Below, in pieces: positions 1-14,212 of a stretch of 64,000 nt of DNA. The notes below the pieces were generated by a model. It saw nothing but the letters and a program-made list of their open reading frames with translations. It was not told the DNA's origin and searched no databases. Source of the DNA: Camarhynchus parvulus (lineage: Eukaryota; Chordata; Aves; Passeriformes; Thraupidae); contig NC_044584.1 in NCBI RefSeq assembly GCF_901933205.1, positions 9,031,001-9,095,000 on the forward strand. Reading direction: 5' to 3'. The translations under genes and the position numbers were made by a program. Numbering within the stretch: the first letter of the stretch is position 1; every line of letters starts with the position of its first letter.

Positions 1-3000
1 GCTGGGTTAGCTGCTTTTTATGGTTCTAATACAACAATTTCACTGCTTTTAAAGAAGCACATGAATATTTTACTCTTAATTTAGTGAGATCATGCAGATT
101 TACTGTTCCTTATCTATATCTCTGGTCTTTTTCCACTTATAAATAATACAGCTCTCCAGAATGAGTGAGCCAGACTCTGTGTGAAGAGTGCTCACCGAAA
201 GAAAGGTCTTCCATTCAAATTCAATTTTGCAATGCAGATGGTGAAGAGATGCCTGCACTGGCACTGAACAGAAGATAGTGCTTGTGCAGGAATAGTTGGC
301 TCTGGAAACTGAATAACCAGGTTAACACTCAGATGAGCCTGAATTAAGAAGCTGTGGCTCTCTGCAGATGACAGGCACTGCATGTTGCTGATTTACAAGT
401 GACAACACTTCTGAGCCAGAGTGGGCACTGAGGCTTCTTGAGCTGCTGCTGAAGATAAACTTGTCAGTTCAAGGTAATGCTGACAAATAATAGCATTTAC
501 TAAACAGTCTAAAAACAGCAACCAAAAGAAAGAACAACAACAACAAACCCCTTTTAAGTGGCTCAGAGCCAATCTTAGCTATTTTTATCAAGAACTTCTG
601 GGAAGAAAACAAACCTTAGCAATATATTCTGGGTATCTGTAATACTATCCTGGAAATGCTCCAGATGGAAAGAATTCCTGTGTAAAATAATTTCATTCTA
701 ATAATCTCTAGCAAGTCCTCTCCACAGTCATGGATTGAATTATGAAGATCCTAGGTAGTTACAAATATTTTTGGATGTATTTTGCCATATCCAGCTTGTT
801 GGATAAGCAGCTCTGGCTTCTAGAGACAAAATAGGTCTTTGGGAGGTTCTGACAGGTCAGGTTCTGAGATTTTTATGCTTAGTTATACCTGGAAGTTCTG
901 AGATGTTGCAAGTATTTCTGTGGTATTTTCAACTCATTCAGAAGTAAGTTTTAGAAACATCAATGATTGCATGATTTTCCAGCCAAATGAGTAAATGCTT
1001 ATGATGCAACTCATTCAGCTGAGCTTTGGAAGAGCAGCTGGACTAATACAACCTTCCCTGAACCAAACTTTTTATGGCTTAGCTATTAATATTATCCTGG
1101 ATAAAGTTCTTCCTATAGGGAATGTGTTTGGAGTAGCTTTCTTACCCCTTTGATAAGCACTAATGTATGGCTTGAGTGGAGAAGGAAAGGGAAGCTCAGG
1201 CCCATGGTAAATTTTCCTCAAGTGGAGTCAGTGGCTCTTCCATCTTTCAGAATCTGCTCATTGTCCTGTTTAGTTTATGCAGAGGAAAGAGATTTCTTTA
1301 CTAATTTCCATAACCATAAATGGTCACTAAATTTAACAAAAGAAGAAAAATGGAATAGGGAACTCTAATCCTGCTTTATGGCTCTAAATCAAATTATTTG
1401 TATTTCTAAATCTTTGAATTAATTTTATGGAAGGTCACAAGTACACCTCACAAAGCGTATTTCAGTAAAAACTGCAGAGTGATTTACTTTGGAACCTTCT
1501 GTCTCTTCGCACTTCTACCATTTTTTCAGTGTGAAACAAAACTGTCAAAATATTTACTTGGGCATTTTGTTCAAACATTCTCATATGGAAATAGTGTATT
1601 TAATAACATCATTAACATGAATTCACAAATCCTTTCATCTGACATCTATCATTTACTGCATCAACTGAAAAATACCTGACTGCTCAGCCCCGTCTTTAAA
1701 GAGATTTTTATATGGTTTTTTTAAACATACTGTCTCAATCTTCTCCCCACCATACTAATGATAACTTGCTTTTCCATCATACCTTTCCTGATAGCATATC
1801 ACAACTGTGTTTCGATAAATAAATGAGAATATTTTGACACTGATTTATTTACTCTCATTATGACAGCTTTTGAGAAAGTGTTATGTTACCCCATTTTTCA
1901 GGTGATAAATTAAACAGTGATGAAGTTCGTGACTCACCAAAGTCCCTGCACTGTCCAAAGGTCTCCTTCCAGAGAAGTGTGATGAGGGAAAGTAGACTTA
2001 ACTTTCTTCTCATCTGAGCACAGGCTCTGTTTTCTTTGGCCCTGTACCAATGTCTGCTCCCAACAGACCTGCAGGGTTTTTCTCAATTCCTTCTTTTGAA
2101 AGTGAAGTTGGCATGGATTTTGTTCTGTAGCAGCATCTCATCTTTGCTTTTATTTACTGATAATTTTATCAATAGGATGGTTAAAACTTCTGCAATTTTT
2201 CACATGTATGTTGTCACAATTATAAGTTGTATTAGCAGTACATAACTGCTGGACTGTAAAGTGCTTCCTTAGATGGGGAAAATTAGAGTACATGTATTAA
2301 ATCCATGAATACTCGGATAAAAATAGTTAAGGTTTCTTTGTCTGATGCTCTTTCCTGTAAAATAGCATCTTGATTTCCAAACCTGGTTAAGAAAAATTTA
2401 TGTCTCCTTTTTTAATAACTCATTTCCAGTAAAATAAAATTTAGTATAAATGAATTTTCTTAACAGTTTATTAAATGTAGCCATTAGATATTTATCGCTG
2501 ACATGCAGCTTTCATCTTTCCATAGTATTGTACAAAAGAGATTGCATCTAATTGAATAATTAAGCAGCTTTAATATATTGTTTCATCTGGTATTACTTTC
2601 AGAAACCTTGTGAGATATATAAGGGAGATTCAGAAGTTTTTAATAACAGACCAGTCTGCTTCAGGACTGTATCCTGACTGTAAGGAGACATCATCACTCC
2701 TCACTAAAGTGCTCAAAACCTCACACAAGCACTTTGATCTTTTCCATTTGTCTTTGGAGAGAATTTGGCAGTGTTCAGGTCAAATAAAACCAGAATAATT
2801 AAAATAATCCATTTCACATACAAGTATTACAACAAACTACCTCTTGAAATTTTTTAACTAAAAGCAGATGGCAGGGGTTATTTACTTTATTTTGGGAATA
2901 TTTCATTTGCAGGGAGGTTGCATTGGAGGAGTGTGAGGCACAGCTTTTTCTCCCAGCTTCTGAAGTCTGCTCTCCCCTGGCTCTCCAAACTCCCTGCCTC

Positions 3001-6000
3001 ACTCCTGGCTCCAAGCCCAGGCATCCCATCCTTAACCCTCCTTCTGGCTTTGAGAAAATGCATTTTGTGCTCACCCATCTTCCTCCATTCAGAGTAGGTT
3101 CTTGACATGGCAGAAGCACAGAAGGGAGTTTTTATATTTTCTCTGTGTCATAAAATTCAGATCTGGGAGAATTAACACTGCTACTCACTTCCTCAAACAC
3201 ATTCAAACTATTCATCCAGTGCCCAAATACTCACAGTAGTGGTGAGGAGTTTCGTAGCTCTAGGGAATCATTTAGACTAGTCAGCCAAAGCCAGAATTAA
3301 AATTTAAAATGCAGTTGGCAATGATTGTTAATCAATTAGCTCCAGGGAGCTGTCAAGGCTTCCTAACCAGAGTTAGAATAACAAGAAGTATTTTTGAAAT
3401 AATAAAACTAGTTCCTTAATAAAACTTGTCTCCTCCTTCACACATTTATTAATAAGATGATGCCTAAAAAGGTATCAGTAATTACTTTTATATGAATGAA
3501 ATTGAATTGGAATGAGAGCCATCTGCAGGAAGCAGTAATTGGCAGATCAATTTCTTTAAGAATACATGACTTGAAATCTTAGTAGTGCAGCACATGTCAC
3601 AGGGTATTGGAAGGGGGGAATCTTACACTGCCCTGAACACCTTGGTGTGACAGCAGATTTTAATATGCAGTGAGAGATAGCTGAATATCTCAGCTAAATA
3701 AAAAAAATGTCAGTGGGCTGTGAAGTGCTGAACACTTCTGGGTTGATCTTGATATTGATATTGTCCCTTTGTAGAGCTCTTTGCAAAAAGAAGAGTAAAT
3801 CATTCTGTAAGGTTCCAACCTGGGAGATTCAGGTGCCATGGGGTCTGCAGCGCTCCATCCACCTCTGCCATACTTCTGATGAATGCAGCTGTGGGATGTC
3901 CAGGCTGGGATGTAAAAAATGACAAGGATGGCTGACATGTCTTTTTGGTTTGGTTTTTTCTATATATATTCTTGTTGGTCCAGAATAACTCCAAATGTGG
4001 TACTTCTCAGATGCACTGTAAGAGCCACTTGTGGGATGGGTTATTTGAAGAGGGCTACATTTTCCTGTAGCAAAAATGAACTTTGTCTAACTAGCCAGCA
4101 ATAAAAATACTTGGATTTCATTTAGAACAAAAAAAACCAAAAAAAAAACCAACCCTGCAAATATAATTTCTGCAACAGTGCATCAAGGGCTGGTATCCAA
4201 ATTAATAAATAGCAGTTCTTCAATACTGTCCTGAGAGAACTCGCTTCAGCAAAGGGGCTCAGTAGGAATTTGACAATCCAGTGTTTGACAGTTTGACAGT
4301 TCTATACCTACAGGACATTGTCATCAGAACAAACCAGCTCTGTAGAAGAGTTACAGGGCCAGTCCTGCAGCACAGGCTCAAAGTTCAGCTTCCATTTGAG
4401 GGGGGAATTTCCCCTTTCCTGGAGGGTGCATGAGGGAGTCCCTGGGTACCACAAGGGATGGGATTGATTTGAGGCCAGTTCTTTGTCAGGGTTGTCAGGC
4501 AAGGAGAGGACACTGGTGGTGTCTGTTCACAGATGCTGCTGGCACCCATCCTGCCTGGCCATCCTCCAGACTGCTGGGTTGGGTTTCACCCCTCAGAGGT
4601 GGCCATGGTCCACCCTCTAAGCAGCTCCTGTTCCTCAAAAACCTGGGGAAACCCCACTGGGAAAGGTGCAGGAAGAGGATTTGAACCTTGTGGAGAGGAG
4701 AGGCCAGCTGGAACTAGATCTGCTGGATGCTGGGGCAGCAAGGAAAGATGTGTCTGGTTCTGGGATGTGGTGCAGGTCAGCATTTGGCATCTCTTTAGAA
4801 CCAGAGCATTGCTTTTCCTTGTTACAGTGAAAAGCTGCTCTTAACTTTGGAACAGCAGAAATCCCTTGGCTGTGGAAATCCCTTAGGCTTTTGCAAAGAG
4901 AAAAACCACACAGAAACACCCAACCTGACAAATTGAAGACATCTGGGTACAGAAGGGCAGCCCATTTTCAGCAGTGCTGCTGCTCAGTGGCCCAGCTGGA
5001 TTAGGCATCTTCCCAGGGTGCCAGCATCACTTTGCAGCCTCAGGGCTTCCTGAAACAGCCTGTGCAGAACACAGGAACACAAACCTTCAGCTCAGTGTAA
5101 CAGCACTAAATTGGTTCTTGGGTGTCCTGGCTGGTTCAGAGCAAAACCAATCAGCCAACTTCAGTATCCAAATCCTCTTCCAAGTGGCCATTTCTTCATC
5201 CTTCCTTAAGAACTTGCACAGATGAAGTTTCACATCAAGGTTTTTCTCTTCCAGCATTATTTTTAGCATTGCTATATGGAAAACCATGCACTTTCATACA
5301 TTTCTTGTGTTTTATTAATAAAGCACAAAAGTTTGGGTGGGTTTTTTGCGGGTTTTGTTGTTGTGGTTTTTGGGGAGGTGGGATTTGTGATGGCGGACTT
5401 TTTTGTTTTGTTTTGTTGGTTGTTTGGACATTTAAAGTTTTAGAAGCTGATTTAAACTTAAAAAGCAATGAAAATGAGCTCCTCATCTTGAATCTGTGCC
5501 TTTGCAGGAGTGCTCTGTACCACAGTTGGACATTTTGTGGTGTAACAGTAAGGGAGAAGAGAATGGACCATATTTGTTTTTTCTGGGTCTGGTAGCATAT
5601 CGCTCATCTGATCTTCAGAAAGCATTTCTATAAATGGACTTGTGCCAACTTTTGGAAAGGATTTTGCGTGCAGCTGGCTCCTTACATGATTTTCATGCAG
5701 AGTGTGGGGCCCTCTTTATCTCCTCGTACCCCCCAGGATGTTCTTCATGGGAGGGAGCCATAACAGTTGTTTTCATTTTCCCTTTCCCTTATTTCTGGTG
5801 CAGGAATCAGTGTGACCAGAATTAAGTGCAAGAAAAGATAGACATCTGGAGAGGAGATGGGACTTTGGGATAGCACTTGGTTGTATATTCCTTGCAGGAG
5901 CAGAACAGATTGGCTGTGAAGGGCACAAATTCTATTTTTTGTTTTATTCTGTGATAATTCAACTCCTGCTTTGTGTTCTTTTTATGAATGTATGTAAAAT

Positions 6001-9000
6001 GAAAAGCACATTTAGCTTAGAAATACAGTAATAGTAGCTGTGGGCGTTCAAGCCTGACCTTTTTGTTATTACTGAAAACAACAGCAAGTTCTCAGCACGT
6101 TATTACTGCTATATATATTTTTTTCAAATCAAAATGCAGTTTTGCTGCAGGTGGGCTAATGTGGATACCAGCAACTAAATAACTATATCAGGAACATAAT
6201 TTTTAAAGAAATGGTGAAGGTTGAATGCTGTTGGCATTTGCAGGTGGGTTGGTGCCTGTGAGAAGCTGAATCACAGGGAGGCTCCCCACGAGTATTGTAC
6301 CAGATGTAAGAGACAGGAGCTCTCCTCACGACCTGCTGCATGGTTTGGAGGCATTGTTACAATTTTCTGGGTCAACTTTTCTTCCCACCAATCATCTGTC
6401 TCATCTGTTTATACTTGAAGCTCTTCAAGGGAACGTCTCATGTTGCGTTTGAACAGAGCCTGTGGTGGGGGAGGAAGAGGATTTCGAGCTTGGCTGAAGC
6501 TGCAGGATGCAAACATAATATAAAACCTTACAAATAATGGCAAGTGATAAAAGTACATGCAATAAAAGATAAGCTCTGATAAATATTTTATGTAGATCTA
6601 ATCAAACTTGGCTTTATGGCACAAAGGCCCCTTCCTTTCACTTTATAAATACTTTCTAAGAAAATCCTGTGACCTGTTTGCTGCATAGATATAATCAGAT
6701 GCAAGCTGTCCTAATACTGGACATCAGGATGAAAATGGGACACTTGAAAGCACATTTATTTTTTCCTGCATGTGTGATTCCTAAATATAAAAAAAGCTTC
6801 CTCTCCTTGCCTTTTCACAAGTCTATAGTCATTATACTGTGTCTAAACCAGATGGAAGAATATATTAAAAAATGTTTTTAAACCACAGATTGAAAAATGG
6901 TGCCAGGATTTTCAACCAAAAATGTGGCACTGATTCTAAAATCTGTTGACAATTTTAGAAAGTTTTCTTTTGGCAAACGAGCTCCATTAGTGTCTTTTCT
7001 TTCTTCCAGGAAAATGAGAAAAATCTTTATCTGAGTCATAATTTAGTTAGATTCCAAACTGGATTTGAGAATATCAGCATAAATATATTAACTTTCTCTA
7101 GGGGTTGGAGTTGGGACATAAATAGATTCATCCATAACATGAGAAAAACACAGTTAAAGGCTATAGTTGTCTCTTATGCCTAATATTGGGTCTCACCACA
7201 GGTCTGTGCTTCCAGATTTTATCTGCAGCCATTCCAGTCCAGTCTCAGAAAATATATCTAGAATTTAAATTTTGGCTGTTCTTTCCAAATGAGGACAATC
7301 AGCATTACACACACTTGAACAGAGATTTCTTCTTACATTGGATTGAGCAATGAAGTTCACCATGAGGCAGCTTTCTGGGCATGCAGTTTTGTGTGGAACA
7401 CCAGACATTCAAAAAACATCTTTGCAAAAGTAAATCCATTTTAAATACCCCTGAGGGAAATAGAAGAAACTCTGAATACCCCCAATAAAAATAAACCCTT
7501 TTACATTTCCCTTTAAATAATTGTACGTGTTGTAACTGGAGAAAAAATTATTATTCCTACTTCACTATATGCTCTATAAGGGCATATGTTAAACTTCCAT
7601 CCACATCCATATATTTTTTATATATCCATATAAAACCTCCATCCATAAAATGGCTCTTCTCCCACAAAACTGAGCTAATGCCAAATTTTTGCTCCCTCTG
7701 TGCTGCTTCCAGGGGTTCCAGGGAGCCTCTTTGAGGTGCAGCATTCCCTGCTCACCTGTTGGCCATATGTGCATTGGGCTCACCTCTGGACTGCCCTGAT
7801 AACAGCATTCAGAGTTTCCAAATTCAGGCCTTATAAGGGCAGTGGGTTGTCTTAAACCCCAGTGCATGGGGTTTTAAAGAGGCTGCAATTGTGTGCATTG
7901 CACTGTGAAATATTCCAGCACATCCCTTGAGTGCCAAGGGTTTCAGCAAGGCTTTAAATATCTTTAAGGGAATTTTTTGGAGTATGGTTGTTCTTTATTG
8001 AGGAAACACCTGTTATCCACATTTTATGGGTAGGGTGGTGAGCTCTCAGGAATGATGCTGTTTGCAGAGAGTTTGGGGAATAAAGGGTCTAACTTGATTC
8101 CTGCAAGCCTTAATTGTGGGCCATAACTCCTGTTCAGCCTCCCTTGGGGTGGAAGGACACAGGTGATCCTTAAGGACAGGTTGCAGAGTGGTGAATAACT
8201 GTGTATCAAAACAGAAAAGTACCCAGAGGAAGAATGTGACCATTCCTGTGTAGTGTTGTAGATGCTTTTAATGTTTTCCATAGATCTTTCCAGTGGAGCC
8301 CTGCCTTTGCTGCAATGGGCCAGACCTGTGGTTCTGTCCCTCCTTTGAGGGAAGCTTGGGAGTGTCAGACATGGGATAAATCACAGGAGAGCTGCAGGAG
8401 GCTGTCCTCTGAGTGCTCCTCAGGGCTGGAGAAAACTTGCAAGTTAATTCCCTGATGCTAATCCTGGGCTGTATGCTGGAGAAATCCAAATTCCGTGGCA
8501 ATCTGCTTTTCCTTGGGTAGATGCTGAGGCTGAAAGGTATATCCAGGGTGGGCTGCACTGCCAGGGGCACTCATCTGGAGCAGTGGATGTAGGTGAGGTG
8601 TCCTTGCATCTGGCGCACAGCACTGCTCTTGTGTGCTCTGGGAGGTGTCAGCAGTCACATCCCTGTCTGTCTTTCTGGTTTCTTGAGACTTGTCTCCCAC
8701 TCAATAAGTTTTTCAAGTGGAATCAGTAAAATGGTTGATTCTCAGCCCTGAGCTTTTCTGCACTCAGTGATTATTTGCTGGTTGTGACAGCTCTGTAGAG
8801 TTTTGTCCTGGCCAGTAGTCTCAGCAGATGCATTGTGTTGACTTCCTGAATCCAATTTGTAACAATGATGTTTTTTTCATACTGTGTTTCTGGAACCAAT
8901 TTGCCTGCTTTCCCTTCCCCATCTCCTCCTCCCGGGACACCCCAGCAAGAGCTCTGCCCTGCACACTGCAGTCGCCTTCTGTTTGCCTCCTTCCACTGCC

Positions 9001-12000
9001 TGAATTCCCATGTTTTGGGAGTAGATTTATGGGAGACGACTGTAGGCACACTAAAAGTCATTTATGAGATAGACCAGTGAGAATCTTGGGCAGCTTTTCT
9101 ACATGAGACTCTCTTGCTAGAAAACAAAAGCCCGAATCTAAAATTTCCTAAGCTGCTTGATTTATTTGATTCATTTCCTCTGTCTATTCAATTTCAAAGC
9201 CATTTTTTCAATGAGCTGGAGCTCATGAGAAAGATTCAAACATCAGCTGTGTAAAGAAGGCAATTAGTGTTTGTACAATATATTGAAAATTAGCCCGAGG
9301 TACACTGGAAAAATACATGTTTTACACATGTATATTTTTCAACCAATTCCATAGTTTGTACTAAATCCTGACACAGATAATTCCAGAAGCTACCAAATGA
9401 ATTCAAACTGTGAGAGAGGTTGCAACTGTCTATAACTGTAATGTAGATGGTTTTGCTCTGTATATTTGATCACTTGAAGGAAAAGCCTTTTTTCCTGCTG
9501 TAGTAATTCAAGGAAGCTTATCTGCATGTAAATAGCAAAATGAAATCTCTCTTGTGTTGTAAGGGTTGAAGTTTTCTAGTTTAGAAGTTGAGCATTTCTA
9601 AAAATGTACTAATGATGTCATCCTGATAACAGGAGGTACTGCTCTCACCTCGTCATGGGGTGATTCTTTTCCATAGATTTTAAAGGTGTCACAGTAGTAG
9701 GAAAAAGCTGCTATAATCATAGCAATCAGTGGAGAAGTTTTATTTTAATAACTGTTGGGGGAGCAGCTGTCATGTTATCTGCATTAAAGATTGTGCACCC
9801 ATTATCAGGAGTGTTTTGCCCACAGGTTGATAGGAATTTGGGTCAAGAGAAGGACCACTTCCCTGAAAAGGAAGAAACAAGCATTGTTGATTCGACTATG
9901 GAGGGAGTACCAGTTAAAAACTTCGGAGTATTTTCTGAAAATAGGGGTACACCTATAACTATTAAGGAAAATACTATTTTTTCTTGCTTTAATAATGTAG
10001 TGTTTAATTCTAATAGGACAGATCACAAAGCAAAAGAAATTGCTTGTGAGGCTCTGGTGCTATAATGGACACAAATGTACTTTCTGCAGTTGATAAAGTA
10101 TTTGTTGTTTATATGAATTATTGTGGTGTATATAGAGCAGAAACTTTCAGGAAGACAAGCTAAAACTTTTGTTTGTTTCTGCAAGAGAATTCACAGGAGT
10201 TAAAGTCCATATGGAGTCTTGGATGCAGGAGTACAACAACTCTCCTTAACTAGTAGAAGAGAGCATATGGTTTTGGTAATAGGTTAATAAGAGCAATTAA
10301 CCTTATAGTGCACTCATTTGTTGGTCTCAGTTGTTTATAAACTAGGTAATAAAGATATTTTAACATCCTATAGTTTTATAGGAGATTAAGTGAAATCAGG
10401 CTGTATTTTTTAAGTTTCAGTGCCAACAGTACTCAGGTGATACTGTGATAGAAACATAAAATTAGCAGAGTAGAAGATTCAGAATACTCTGTGGCATGTC
10501 CAACCAATGGGTATCATCACAAATGTTGAAATACATAGAACAGTTTAGAGAAACACAAACACATGTTAAAGGTTTTCATTAGCAGAGGAACGGTTTTCCT
10601 GGGATGCAGTCACAGATCTGTCACTCAGCTTGTTCTTGTCACCTTGCAAAGACTGTAATGTGAACTGTTTCCAGGCTTTATTTACGTAGAAAAGAATTCT
10701 AAACTTACCTTCTTCTTCTTGATGATGAGCCTCATAAAAGAACAGGCAAAAAAAGCACTGGCATTGCTTTATTTTGTTTGTTTTGAAGGACTTCCTGCAG
10801 AAGTCCCAGTTTCTCTGTCAGGAGCTGCTGTGTTTGCCTGGCAAACAGAATCAGTGGTACAGATGATTGGGTACAGTTGTACAGTGGTACAGTTGCTGTT
10901 GGCCCCACAAACTGCCCCCACAAGAAAAGCCATTTTTACTTCATTCTCTGTTGGCTCCTCACCACCACTTCAGGTGGTGTCATTTGTTGTCCAGCTGGGC
11001 ACCTTGCTGCAAAGACACCAAGGGTTGTGTGATTTTGATTTACAAGGACTTTGGGTTCTAGGCTGGAGGTAACGGGAGAAGGGATGACTTCACCATAATA
11101 ATAGTTTTTTATTTAATTCCATAACTTGTATCAGTCAGCTTTTTGGCCTTCTGCTTTTGTGCAATATCTGTTTTGCAAACTTCTGCCTACTTATTTGGCT
11201 ACTATATTATTATTCCAAAAGAAGCCTCTAAATCAGCTCATCAGTAGACTTTAGCTCAAGCACATAAAGGATGATATATTGTGGTTATTGCTTTTGTCTG
11301 TCCTTCTTGATTTACTGTCAACTGTCTGATTTTTACCTTATATTTTGGTTATAACCTATTTTGATATATTTAGCTGGTGATAACCCTAATGAGCTGTGAT
11401 TCTTTCTTTATTCTGAATTTGAACATCAAGACAATAATTTCTTTCTTTAGGTTTTCTTCAGAGGCTGCCGTGGAACCTTTCTATACAAATTTGTGGTCTC
11501 ATTTTCTTTTCTCTTTCATTGAATTGACTGAACAATGTATTTGCTGGTGCAGCATTCACCAAAGATGAGGACTCTTTTGCTTTATTAGACTTGACAGTGT
11601 TTAAACAATACTAATTCTCATACCCAGCTGGCTTTTCAACTGATTTCTGTGCTCTCTATTGCTGTGTAAAACAAGCTGGCACATTAATGGCATTTTGCAT
11701 GCTACCCTCTGGAGACCTACTTTTCTTTTGAGAAAAATCAAATAAATGTGAAAGTTTCTGGGTTTTATCCTTATTTTTTTTTCTTTCTTTTCAAATGATA
11801 CTTTAGTGTACTGTCAGATTTTGTACATGTTACAATACTAATTTTCAAGCACGTTATTTTAAAAAGTAGTCTTCATTTTATAGATAGATTTACTGGTTTG
11901 CTCATTTTTTAATACAAATAAATGACTTTATCTAAACCAAAATATACCAGCTTTAAAAACATGTTCAAGATGCACATGAATGTGCTATTTTAACCCAGCT

Positions 12001-12763
12001 AAAATTTTGTATATTGAAAATGTGTTTGCCAAACAGCCAACAAACATTTGCAGATGTTAATCATTTGTTCAGCCTCTCATTTTTAACAGTATTGAGTATT
12101 CTTCATGAGAGAGACATAAAAACCCCATTTTTCTAGCCTGTAAATATAAATATTTAAGTCATGCATTTAGACAAGTCCAAGCCTTAAAACGTTTGCTGCT
12201 GAAGGATGAATTTTGTCTGTTTAGAGCAGCCATCTGTGATGGGCTGCAGCCATTGCTGAGGTGACCATTGTAGCACAAGTCCCTCCTGCCAGTCCTTCAG
12301 AGGCTGCTTAATTTCATATAAATTTCAGTTAATTGTGAAACAGCAACTTTCTGAAACCCAAGCTTGATTCTTGTCCCCTGCACCTCCCCAGATTCTCAGT
12401 TTGCCCTGCAGCAGGAGTAAGGATTTGGGGTGCTCCATTTTCCTGGTCGAATGAGGGCAGTGGCCTATCATAAAGGACTGGCCAAAGCTGGGGGTGGAAT
12501 TTGATATTTAACTTCAAGGAATCAATGCTTTCTGAAAAAAACTTCTGACCTTCTTGGCTATAATATCTCCTATAATTTTTTGCAGAGAGGCCAGGTGGCC
12601 CTGTACAAAATGTGTGCCACTATCTGTGTCCCACAGTGCCATGACACTGTGTGTCATGCATACAAAGTCACTTGGAAGCCTTGTAGGGAATATTTTCTAA
12701 ATAAAGAATGTTTTGATATCACAGTATTCCATTTAAGTAACTTTTCCCCCTAATTTTCTACAG
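1..12763 (+). other. Probable C7orf50 intron or upstream region, no coding exon recognised
   Basis: This AT-rich stretch lies upstream of the first C7orf50 exon I can identify. The human gene has very large introns, so it is probably intronic, but that is inference. I looked for the basic, lysine- and glutamate-rich N-terminal exons of C7orf50 and did not find them, so they should lie before the window. Open frames here are short and lack splice context. The one oddity is an open stretch around 9664-10065, listed separately. Confidence 0.5.
9664..10065 (+). other. Unexplained open frame, origin unknown
   Basis: An open frame of about 133 codons runs from just after a TGA to a TAA; the first ATG is at 9772. 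The predicted peptide has a hydrophobic stretch near its start (ILITVGGAAVML) followed by a polar, glutamate- and asparagine-containing part. A second short ATG frame in another phase starts at 10062, overlapping the end of the first. I recognise no family and see no splice sites or promoter. In DNA this AT-rich some open frames of this length are expected by chance. It could be a chance frame or the remnant of an old insertion. Confidence 0.2.
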
Positions 12764-12845
12764 CTGGTCTAAAAACCCAGAAGAATGGAAGTTTCAGAAG
12801 ACAAGACAGACATGGCTTCTCCTGCACATGTATGATAAAGAGAAG
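12764..12845 (+). CDS. C7orf50: C7orf50 homologue, penultimate coding exon (WKF domain)
   Basis: This 82-base exon follows a pyrimidine tract and AG and ends before GTTTGT. It completes one split codon and encodes 27 residues, W-S-K-N-P then [19 protein letters not shown] and K-E-K. The W-K-F triplet followed by [14 protein letters not shown] is the hallmark of C7orf50, a small protein with a WKF domain (formerly DUF2373) reported as nucleolar and linked to ribosomal RNA work; its exact role is not settled. The exon joins in phase to the next one at 17198. The 5' part of the gene is outside the window or not recognised. Confidence 0.93.
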
Positions 12846-14040
12846 GTTTGTATTGATTCTGCTTTTTCTCAGAACAAATATGATACAGTCTTATACATTA
12901 GTTATAGCTGTTCTTTATTAACCAAAACTTCCTAGTACTAGACATGCACTTGTCTCATAATTTTTTAGCAACTTACAAATTACTTTGTTTTTAACCAAGA
13001 TGCTGAAGCATTTTAATTGCTTGTCACTGATCTTTTTATTTTGTTGGTGATCATTGTCCTGTGCATGCTAGATTTTTATACTTGATATATAGCAAGCATC
13101 AAAAGAGCAGATTCATCATTTATTTAAATCTGGAGTTTGCTGAGAATTTGAGTCATATCCTTAGTTTGAATTTCCTAATGTGGAACCCAATACTGCAAAC
13201 CACAGCTCTCATATAGTTTCAGATATCTCTGGGCTCCGTGGAACATGTACAACCATATTGCCAAGATGTTAAAATAGCTCTCTCATTTAAATATAAGTGA
13301 AACCTGATGTTGATTGTGAAAAGCATAAAGTATAACCAGAAGCCAGGCTTGAATCCATACTGAAATCCATTCATTTCATGGATGGAACTTAAAAAACAAC
13401 ATAAATTGAATTTTTAATAAGTATCTGACCATTGTGGTATCAAATGAGGGTGTCAGGTGATTCATTTTGTTGTGCAATAGAACAAACCTCTGCCCATTTG
13501 CACAGTGCCTCACTTATTGGTTCATTTTGTTGACATTCAGTTAAGTTTTGCTGATTTTTTTGTGTGCACTTGAACATTTACTCATACCAATAGTCCTGAC
13601 CCAAATTAGTCAGCAGCTCTAAAGCCAATCACCTGACATTGGGTGTTACCTTTTTAGACCGCCAGATAATTAACAACAGAGTTTCATGAAGGCAAAAATG
13701 TTCACATGCTGTAAATACTTTACAAAGATGGGTTGCAGAATACAAATTTGATTTTGGGTTCTGGGTTGTTTGCTCTATCTTCTGGTTTTTAAGTTTCTCT
13801 CTTTGAAGTCTTTATCAACTTTTCAAAATCAGTGTATGCTCTTCAAAGCTACCTAGAAATTGTTTGGCAAGCAGAAGGATGTTTTTACTTTTTTTACCTG
13901 TTTACTTTGGTTTTGTGTTGAAATATGCTGGGACACAATGAACTGTAAGTAGCATTTGTTTGATGTATCAAAACACAGTTTAACTCCTTATTTCTCAACA
14001 CTGAAATGAAACTTCCTTTTTCTTAGAATTCTGATGGAAG

Positions 14041-14094
14041 TGCTCCGATTTATTTAAATTCACATATTTTGTAGTTTAATAAATCAGAGGAGCA
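14041..14094. repeat. Imperfect inverted repeat in the C7orf50 intron
   Basis: The left arm TGCTCCGATTTATTTAAA is nearly the reverse complement of the right arm, which reads TTTAATAAATC, AGA, GGAGCA. The arms differ by a one-base gap and a three-base insertion and are separated by about 16 bases. Transcribed RNA could fold into a hairpin. It sits just upstream of an old repeat remnant, so it may be part of a decayed mobile element. Confidence 0.5.
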
Positions 14095-14132
14095 TTGAAT
14101 ATGAGCTTCAGAGAATGATTAACATCTGCATC

Positions 14133-14212
14133 CAGATTCAGTGAAGTTAGTAGAACTGCTCAAGTGCTTATAATTAAGCATATGATGAAGTCTCTTTCTT
14201 CATCAGGACCAT
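14133..14212. mobile_element. Possible ancient CR1-type LINE remnant
   Basis: The order of short blocks ATTCAGTGAAGTTAG, ACTGCTCAAGTGCTTA, AATTAAGCATATGATGAAGT and CATCAGGACCA resembles an old reptile and bird CR1 3' end, known for motifs such as GACTTCAGTGGG, AATTAAGCAC and TGAATCAGGGCC. The copy is short and diverged and the match is from memory, so the call is tentative. Confidence 0.4.
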
